Source of the DNA: an uncultured bacterium
Lineage (GTDB): Bacteria > Cyanobacteriota > Vampirovibrionia > Gastranaerophilales > Gastranaerophilaceae
Assembly (NCBI GenBank): GCA_950022695.1
Contig: CATLLN010000002.1
Coordinates: 512,520 to 576,519 of the forward strand
DNA: 64,000 nucleotides
Direction: 5' to 3'
The first letter of the stretch is position 1, and every line of letters begins with the position of its first letter. A program made the position numbers and the translations under genes. The notes under the pieces are model-generated. The model ran no database searches and had not been told where the DNA came from. It saw only the letters and a program-made list of their open reading frames with translations. Of this stretch, positions 57,930-64,000 are shown piece after piece.

Positions 57930-59837
57930 TTAAACTATATCATGTTCAATTAATGAAATAAATTCTTTTACAAGTGTATCATTCCATTTTTTACCTGCAT
58001 CAGCTTTAACAATTGCAAGTGCATCTTTTGAAGAAAGTTTTGAACGATACGGACGCGGTTCAATAAGTGCAAAATATTGATCAAGTATAAGAATTATTTG
58101 AGAAGTCAAAGGGATTTCATCTTTAGAAATTTTATTAGGATAACCTGAACCATCCCAGTTTTCGTGGTGATTTTCAATAATCGGCAATACATCCTGAATA
58201 TATGAAATCGGTTTTAAAATTTCTCTTGCAGCAATTACCGGATGATTTTTAATTGTATCACGTTCTTCATCCGTTAAAGGAGTAGTTTTTTGCAGCAATT
58301 CGTCAGGAAGCATAAGATTTCCGATATCATAAAGTAGAACGGCAATTTTAAGATTATCAATATCTTCTTTCGGCAAATCAAAACGTTTTGCAAGAGTAAC
58401 AGCCATCAATACCTTGTTTTTGACAGAACCTGATGTGTGCATAGGATTATATAATTTAGTAAGCATATCAGCAACTGTAAACAATGAATCTTTTGATAAT
58501 TCGTCTTTATTTGCAGGAGCTTTAAGTTTTAAACACAACTCTTTTGATAAATGTCTTGCTTTTGGAATTCTGTTTTTAGACAAAATATCAATAAATGTAT
58601 TAACAGCGATTTCCTGCCATGAAGTTTCTGAAACCGGTTCAGCTATAGTAACTCTGTTTCGTCCGTTACGTTTTGAGGTATACATAGCCTGGTCGGTTAA
58701 TTCTAGCAATTCTTCAACATCTTCACTATGTTCAAAATAAGTTGCGACACCAAGACTGCCCGTAATATGCCCGATAGTATCAATTTCAACGGACTCAATT
58801 GATTTCCGAATTCTTTCTGCCGCTATCATTGCGCCTTCTGAATTAATACCCGGTAAAAGAACATTAAATTCCTCACCGCCAATACGCGCGGGAACATCGA
58901 CAGAGCGGGCATTTGATTTTAAAACATCTGCAATAGTTTTTATAGCTAAATCACCAAAAGTATGACCATAAGTATCATTAATCTTTTTCAAATAATCAAG
59001 GTCAATACCAATAATTGAAAACGGTTGTTTCTGACGTTTTGCACGCTGAACTTCTTTTTCCAAAGCTTCTTCAAAATATCTTCTGTTATAAAGCCCCGTT
59101 AAAGCATCTGTTACAGCCTGTTCTCTGACAGCCTGGAAAAGGTCAGCAATAGTAATTGCCATTTCAATCTGTTTTGCAAAAAGTCCAAGAAAATCCATTT
59201 CTGCACTGGCAAGTTCTTCTCTTGCCGTAAATACACAAAACCAGCCGAATTCTTGTTTTTGCGCGATTAAAGGTACAACAATAACAGATTTTACAGGCTG
59301 ATTAGAAATAATTTTATTAACGGTTTCTTGCGGAAGATCAGGTAAAACAGAAGACAAAGATAAATCAATTGATTTTGTTTGAATAATAGTTCTTTGACGC
59401 ATAGTATCGGCAAAAACACTTTCATGAGAATAATTCAAACGTCTTGTCTGAATTCCCGGAGAGCCGATAAGATTATTTAATCTATCAATTAAGCCGTCAT
59501 TTGATTGTGCAATAATACGTAAAAATTCACCTTCTTCATCAACACATTTACGAATAATTGCGCAATGCATATACCCGAGTTCGCCTTGAGTACTGTTAAC
59601 AATAGCTTCCAAGACATTTTCCAGCGGAGTTGATGAATTCATCATATCCCATATATGCTGCAGGGTAAACATACGTTTGTTTGCATCATTTAATTCTTCT
59701 GTTCGCTCTGCAATTTCACGTTCTAACTCAATATTGCGTTCATATATTTCTAAATAATCGCGCTTTTCGTGATAAATATTACTTTCAACTTCTGAAACTT
59801 TTCGTGTTAACTCTTTGAATTTATCAAATAATCCCAT
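57930..59837 (-). CDS. GAF - GGDEF - degenerate HD-GYP signalling protein
   Basis: 635 residues. N-terminal coiled coil (about 15-65), GAF-like sensor (75-260), GGDEF domain (275-435) with an intact RIGGEEF active loop and an upstream RSVD inhibitory site, and C-terminal HD-GYP-like domain (450-635). In the latter the signature HD is YD (LLYDIGNLMLP), and the usual Lys is Asn, whereas NHHENWDGSGYP is retained. So a diguanylate cyclase with a probably non-catalytic phosphodiesterase-like domain is predicted. ATG 59837 follows AGGGCG. No membrane helix. It is followed by thiL. Confidence 0.88.
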   Translation of the reverse strand: MGLFDKFKELTRKVSEVESNIYHEKRDYLEIYERNIELEREIAERTEELNDANKRMFTLQHIWDMMNSSTPLENVLEAIVNSTQGELGYMHCAIIRKCVDEEGEFLRIIAQSNDGLIDRLNNLIGSPGIQTRRLNYSHESVFADTMRQRTIIQTKSIDLSLSSVLPDLPQETVNKIISNQPVKSVIVVPLIAQKQEFGWFCVFTAREELASAEMDFLGLFAKQIEMAITIADLFQAVREQAVTDALTGLYNRRYFEEALEKEVQRAKRQKQPFSIIGIDLDYLKKINDTYGHTFGDLAIKTIADVLKSNARSVDVPARIGGEEFNVLLPGINSEGAMIAAERIRKSIESVEIDTIGHITGSLGVATYFEHSEDVEELLELTDQAMYTSKRNGRNRVTIAEPVSETSWQEIAVNTFIDILSKNRIPKARHLSKELCLKLKAPANKDELSKDSLFTVADMLTKLYNPMHTSGSVKNKVLMAVTLAKRFDLPKEDIDNLKIAVLLYDIGNLMLPDELLQKTTPLTDEERDTIKNHPVIAAREILKPISYIQDVLPIIENHHENWDGSGYPNKISKDEIPLTSQIILILDQYFALIEPRPYRSKLSSKDALAIVKADAGKKWNDTLVKEFISLIEHDIV

Positions 59838-59887
59838 TAACGCCCTTTTTCTTGAACATAGATATGATATATAATTATACCACTTTT

Positions 59888-60934
59888 TTAAGAAAATATC
59901 AAGCCATATATGACATTTACAACATCTTTCGGGTTCGGAAACTCTGTACACACGTTTTTATTTTTACGGCGCTTGCATTTACGACTAAAACAAGGTTGAC
60001 ATAAAAGCCCTTCTCCACCCAGTGCAATATACTTTTCAGGGTCACCGTAAGGTGCAAGAACTTTCTTCGGGGTGCAGGTAAAAATTGTTACAACTGCAGG
60101 TTTTTCTGCTGCACGTGCTAAATGTGCACTGCCACTATCCGGAGAAACTACAACATTTGCTCTTGAAAAAATTTCAGCTAATTCCAAAATATCGGTTTTT
60201 CCTGCAAGATTTAAAAATCTTCCACAATTAATATACTCAATAAGCTCACAATCATTAGGACCGCCTGTAAATACTATATTACATTTTGATGCAAGATTAT
60301 CAACAACAATTTTCCAATTATCTTTACTCCAATGCTTGTTATCCCAGGTTGTAGCCGGCGCAATAACAACTAGCGGTTTTGTTTTGTCTAAATCTGATAA
60401 AAGTTCGTCAACTTTTTTAATTTGTTCTTCGCTTCGCGGTGGTAATGAAACTTTAATCTCAGGTTCTATTCCTAAATGTTTAGCATACTGCAGGTAGTTC
60501 ATTACAATTGGCATATCCGGCGTATAAGAAACCTCATTTAACCACTCATTGCCACCTAAAAATGATAATTCACGTCCTTTTTTGGAAACAATTCTTCGTT
60601 TTGCACCACATAAAAGTGTCCACGGTATACTTTTTAACATCATTTGTGAATCAATTGCTACATCAAACTTTTCAGAACGCAATTCTTTAATCATTTTAAA
60701 AAATTCTTTTATATTGTCTAATGCTAATCTGTTTTTTCTCCACTTATAAACAGGAGCTAAAATTGCTTTATCAACACAGGGATTGTTTTTCACAACTTGA
60801 TATCCGCGCTCTGAAACAAGCCAAGTTACCTCATATCCCGCATCTTTTAAAGCATTTGCAAGCGGAATGTTAAAAATTACATCACCTAAAGATGACAATT
60901 TTATTAATAATAATTTTTTCTTACTTTCTTCCAT
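59888..60934 (-). CDS. Glycosyltransferase family 9 (heptosyltransferase-like)
   Basis: 348 residues. GT9 enzymes add heptose to lipopolysaccharide core. The N-terminal domain starts with LLIKLSSLGDVIFNIPLANA and the C-terminal domain has APATTWDNKHWSKDNWKIVV, FTGGPNDCELIEY and PDSGSAHLARAAEKPAVVTIF, as in the family. A C-terminal PCFSRKCKRRKNKNVC Cys cluster is unusual. ATG 60934 follows GGAGAGG. It lies 23 bases after rsmD on the same strand. Presence of this enzyme supports a Gram-negative-type outer membrane. Confidence 0.9.
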   Translation of the reverse strand: MEESKKKLLLIKLSSLGDVIFNIPLANALKDAGYEVTWLVSERGYQVVKNNPCVDKAILAPVYKWRKNRLALDNIKEFFKMIKELRSEKFDVAIDSQMMLKSIPWTLLCGAKRRIVSKKGRELSFLGGNEWLNEVSYTPDMPIVMNYLQYAKHLGIEPEIKVSLPPRSEEQIKKVDELLSDLDKTKPLVVIAPATTWDNKHWSKDNWKIVVDNLASKCNIVFTGGPNDCELIEYINCGRFLNLAGKTDILELAEIFSRANVVVSPDSGSAHLARAAEKPAVVTIFTCTPKKVLAPYGDPEKYIALGGEGLLCQPCFSRKCKRRKNKNVCTEFPNPKDVVNVIYGLIFS

Positions 60935-60957
60935 TCCAACCTCTCCGCTTTTTATGC

Positions 60958-61488
60958 TCAATCAATTATATCACATTTTAAAAAAGTGACAAATTTATCC
61001 CCGTATTTTTTTTGTTTTAAGACTTCAAACCCCGTTAAATCAACATCAACAACGTGTTCTAAAATTATAATACCGTTACAGATTTTAGATGCAATTTCAA
61101 GACTTTTTTCATAAACTCCTGAAAAATACGGTGGATCAATGTAAATTATATCAAACGGCTCAAGTTTTTCACAAACTTTTAAACTATCACCAAAAAACAA
61201 TTTTATATTATTATCTTTTTCATATTTTTTTATATTTGATTTAATAACATTATAGATTTTTTTGTTTTTCTCAATCATTACAATACGTGAAAAACCACGT
61301 GATAAAGCTTCAAGTCCCATAATTCCCGAGCCTGAATACATATCCAAAAAACTTGTCCCCTCAAAATCAATTATAGCCTGCAGAGTATTAAACACACTCA
61401 TCCTAACCTTTGATAAAGTCGGGCGTGTAATACTTTCATCAGGCGCCTGAATCTTTTGACCTTTGTATTTGCCGGCAGTTATATTCAT
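60958..61488 (-). CDS. rsmD: 16S rRNA (guanine966-N2)-methyltransferase RsmD
   Basis: 176 residues. Motif GKYKGQKIQAP, TRPTLSKVRMSVFNTL, motif I FLDMYSGSGIMGLEALSRG and catalytic motif IV YIDPPYFSG are the RsmD hallmarks. Methylates G966 of 16S rRNA. There is no Shine-Dalgarno; TAAAAT lies 7 bases before ATG, right after a terminator hairpin that separates the gene from leuS, so an own, leaderless promoter is likely. Confidence 0.94.
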   Translation of the reverse strand: MNITAGKYKGQKIQAPDESITRPTLSKVRMSVFNTLQAIIDFEGTSFLDMYSGSGIMGLEALSRGFSRIVMIEKNKKIYNVIKSNIKKYEKDNNIKLFFGDSLKVCEKLEPFDIIYIDPPYFSGVYEKSLEIASKICNGIIILEHVVDVDLTGFEVLKQKKYGDKFVTFLKCDIID

Positions 61489-61503
61489 AACTCAAATTTT
61501 AAC

Positions 61504-61531
61504 ATAAAAAAGGGCGGATAAATCCGCCCTA
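61504..61531 (-). terminator. Rho-independent terminator of leuS
   Basis: AGGGCGGAT (61511-61519) pairs with ATCCGCCCT (61522-61530); on the minus strand it is followed by a run of T (61506-61511). Confidence 0.85.
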
Positions 61532-61535
61532 TAAT

Positions 61536-64000
61536 TTATTTAACAACGATATTAACAAGTTTTCCCGGAACAACGATTGTTTTTACAATTGTTTTTCCTT
61601 CAATCTGAGCCTTAATTTTAGGACTATCAAGCGCTACTTGCTTCATTTCATCCTGACTTAAGTCTGCATCAACATCGATTTTATCTTTAACTTTACCGTT
61701 AACTTGAACAACTAAAGTTATTGAACTTGATTTTGCAAGGTTTTCATCCCACTCGCACCACGGTTGTTCGTGAATTGAACCAACACCGCCAAGCTCGTGC
61801 CAAGCTTCTTCAGTTAAGTGAACCGCAACAGGCGACATAAGTTTCATCAATGAAATAATTGCAAAACTTAAAACTTGTTTATCCTCTTCACTATATTCGG
61901 AAGCTTTACCCCCTTGCCAATCATAAATTGCATTAGTAAGTTCACGATACTTTGAAATTACAGTATTGAATTGGAAATCGTTAGAAATATCATTAGTAAT
62001 TCCTTTGATTGCCATGTGAACTGTTCTAACCAAATCATCGTTTGATTTTTCTAATGGGAAGTTCAATTTATAATCAAGTGTAATATTATCAGCATTTGTT
62101 GAAATAAGTCTCCAGACTCTGTTCAAGAATTTGTAACATCCTTCAACACCTGCATCTGACCAGTCAAAATCTCTTGCCGGAGGTGAATCTGAAAGAATAA
62201 ATAATCTTGCAGTATCAGCCCCGTAGTTTTCAAAGATTTCATCAGGGTCAACTGTATTGCCTTTTGATTTTGACATTTTAGCACCGTCTTTTAGTACCAT
62301 ACCTTGAGTTAAAAGATTTTTGAACGGTTCATCAAAATCTAAAAGCCCGCAATCACGTAATGCTTTTGTGAAAAATCTTGAATAAAGCAAGTGTAAAATT
62401 GCGTGTTCAATACCGCCGACATATTGATCGACAGGTAACCAGTGATTTACAACATCACGATCAAAACATTTTTCAGAATTATTTGCATCAGCATAACGTA
62501 AATAATACCAGCTTGAACATACAAAAGTGTCCATTGTATCTGTTTCGCGAACCGCATGACCGCCGCAAACCGGACAAATTGTATCTTTAAATGTTTTTGA
62601 TGTTGTGATAGGAGATTTTCCGGCTACAGAAAAATCAACATCTTTTGGTAACATTACAGGAAGCTGATCTTCCGGAACTGCCTGAATACCGCACTTTTCA
62701 CAATATACAACAGGAATCGGTGCACCCCAGTATCTTTGACGTGAAATTAACCAGTCACGAAGTCTGTATTGAGTTTTGAACTCACCAAACCCTTTATCTA
62801 CAGCCCATTTTGTAATAGCTTTTTTAGCTTCGTTATTTTTCATTCCGTTAAATTCGCCTGAATTTACAAGAACACCAGGCTCAGTATATGCAGCATCTTT
62901 GCAGTCGCTAGGGTTTTCTGGGTTTTCAATAACGACCTTCATCGGCATATTGTATTTTTTAGCAAAATCAAAATCGCGTTCATCATGTGTCGGAACTGCC
63001 ATTACAGCACCTGTTCCGTATTCAACTAACGCATAATCAGCTGTCCAAAGAGGGAAAACTTCACCGTTAAATGGATTACGGCAATGAGTTCCAAGAGGAA
63101 CACCTGTTTTTACACGATCAGTTGAAAGTCTTTCGATTTCGGTCATTTTACGTGCATTTGCTCTATATTCTTCAACAGCTTCTTCATTTTCAGCAGTTGT
63201 AAGTTTTTCAATATCTTTATATTCAGGCGCTACAACAAGATAAGTTATACCAAAAACAGTATCAGGTCTTGTTGTATAAACAGGAACATACATTTCTTCA
63301 CCGCTTGGAGCATCGATTACAGGGAAATTAAAGATTGCACCTTTTGATTTTCCAATCCAGTTTGCCTGCATTGTTTTAACATTGTCGCCCCATCCCGGAA
63401 GCTTATCCAAATCTTCTAATAATACATCTGCGTATTCAGTAATTTTAATAAACCATTGAGATAAATATTTTTTCTCAACAACGCTGTCACATCTCCAGCA
63501 CTTGCCATCAATTACCTGTTCATTTGCAAGTACGGTACCGCATTCGTTACACCAGTTAACTGCAGCTTCTTTTTTGTAAACCAGACCTTTTTTATATAAT
63601 TGTAAAAACAACCACTGTGTCCATTTATAATAATCAGGTTTGCAAGTTGTAACTTCTCTGTCCCAATCATAAGATAGACCCAGCATTTTTAACTGTTTTG
63701 TCATATAAGCAATGTTTTCATCAGTCCAGGTTTCAGGATCTGCATTGTGTTTCATCGCAGCGTTTTCTGCAGGAAGCCCAAAACTATCCCAACCGATTGG
63801 ATGTAAAACATTAAACCCATTTGCTTTTTTAAAACGTGCAATAACGTCTGTAATTGTATAGTTTCTAACATGTCCCATATGCAGTTTTCCTGACGGATAC
63901 GGGAACATTGAAAGTGCATAATATTTAGGCTTGTCTGAATTATCCAAAGTTTTAAAAGCTTTAGTTTCTTCCCAAACAGCCTGCCATTTTTTCTCTATTT
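61536..64000 (-). CDS. leuS: Leucyl-tRNA synthetase, N-terminus beyond the window
   Basis: Charges tRNA-Leu. 821 codons are visible including the stop; the frame stays open to the window edge (IEKKWQAVWEETKAF at the beginning), so only a few N-terminal residues are missing. Motif HIGH is YPSGKLHMGHVRNY, KMSKS is AKMSKSKGNTVDP, the editing domain (CP1) has TTRPDTVFGITYLV and MAVPTHDERDFDFA, and zinc-like CNECGTVLAN / CWRCDS and CPVCGG modules are seen. The internal TTG near 63947 is not the start. A terminator follows. Confidence 0.97.
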   Translation of the reverse strand, partial: IEKKWQAVWEETKAFKTLDNSDKPKYYALSMFPYPSGKLHMGHVRNYTITDVIARFKKANGFNVLHPIGWDSFGLPAENAAMKHNADPETWTDENIAYMTKQLKMLGLSYDWDREVTTCKPDYYKWTQWLFLQLYKKGLVYKKEAAVNWCNECGTVLANEQVIDGKCWRCDSVVEKKYLSQWFIKITEYADVLLEDLDKLPGWGDNVKTMQANWIGKSKGAIFNFPVIDAPSGEEMYVPVYTTRPDTVFGITYLVVAPEYKDIEKLTTAENEEAVEEYRANARKMTEIERLSTDRVKTGVPLGTHCRNPFNGEVFPLWTADYALVEYGTGAVMAVPTHDERDFDFAKKYNMPMKVVIENPENPSDCKDAAYTEPGVLVNSGEFNGMKNNEAKKAITKWAVDKGFGEFKTQYRLRDWLISRQRYWGAPIPVVYCEKCGIQAVPEDQLPVMLPKDVDFSVAGKSPITTSKTFKDTICPVCGGHAVRETDTMDTFVCSSWYYLRYADANNSEKCFDRDVVNHWLPVDQYVGGIEHAILHLLYSRFFTKALRDCGLLDFDEPFKNLLTQGMVLKDGAKMSKSKGNTVDPDEIFENYGADTARLFILSDSPPARDFDWSDAGVEGCYKFLNRVWRLISTNADNITLDYKLNFPLEKSNDDLVRTVHMAIKGITNDISNDFQFNTVISKYRELTNAIYDWQGGKASEYSEEDKQVLSFAIISLMKLMSPVAVHLTEEAWHELGGVGSIHEQPWCEWDENLAKSSSITLVVQVNGKVKDKIDVDADLSQDEMKQVALDSPKIKAQIEGKTIVKTIVVPGKLVNIVVK

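Overview
The window is low-GC, densely packed bacterial chromosome with no rRNA or tRNA gene and no recognisable transposase, integrase or CRISPR array. It most resembles a gut-type, non-photosynthetic relative of Cyanobacteria (Gastranaerophilales / 'Melainabacteria', class Vampirovibrionia). This placement is inference. It rests on an LdpA-like iron-sulfur protein otherwise typical of Cyanobacteria, a yggS-sepF pair, [FeFe]-hydrogenase maturases, several GFTLAEVLITLG-type pilin-like proteins, and many uncharacterised proteins of a style I associate with that group. Both ends cut a gene: enolase on the left (5' end missing) and leucyl-tRNA synthetase on the right (N-terminus missing).

Layout. 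1-5.1 kb: enolase, DAHP synthase, prephenate dehydrogenase with a regulator, and two uncharacterised proteins. 5.2-9.7 kb: rpsO, hydF, then a licD / GT8 / plsC envelope operon. 9.8-15.4 kb: a soluble histidine kinase with a REC-GGDEF-REC partner, then three uncharacterised genes behind a cobalamin-riboswitch-like leader whose terminator hairpin contains the ribosome binding site. 15.4-24.4 kb: ispF, HAD and Nudix hydrolases, hydG, glmU, a first XRE/pilin pair, and a beta-lactamase-like / ldpA / sfp operon. 24.5-31 kb: rplI - UroD-like - cooC-like - folD operon, zupT, a DUF2023-like gene, yggS-sepF. 30.9-34.7 kb: a very AT-rich island with one toxin-like protein followed by four related membrane proteins, bordered by a 140-bp repeat. 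34.9-46 kb: ffh, a second XRE/pilin pair, fba, glucokinase, two uncharacterised proteins, a third XRE/pilin pair, a DNA methyltransferase and mutL. 46-56 kb: plsY, holB-holA, two GNAT-like genes, then murC-murB-ddl-ftsQ-prenyl synthase-lepB. 56-64 kb: the second copy of the 140-bp repeat beside a broken nucleotidyltransferase gene, thiL, a GGDEF/HD-GYP protein, a GT9 glycosyltransferase, rsmD and leuS.

How the genes fit together. The metabolic genes point to a fermentative anaerobe: glycolysis (eno, fba, glucokinase), H2 metabolism via HydF and HydG, and one-carbon chemistry near a CooC-like ATPase. Peptidoglycan and division genes form a compact cluster. The most unusual content is regulatory: a riboswitch-like switch before an unknown operon, three divergent XRE/pilin modules each with its own repeated operator-like sequence, a set of apparently leaderless genes with a -10 box exactly 6 nt before ATG, and a short repeat family placed next to start codons.
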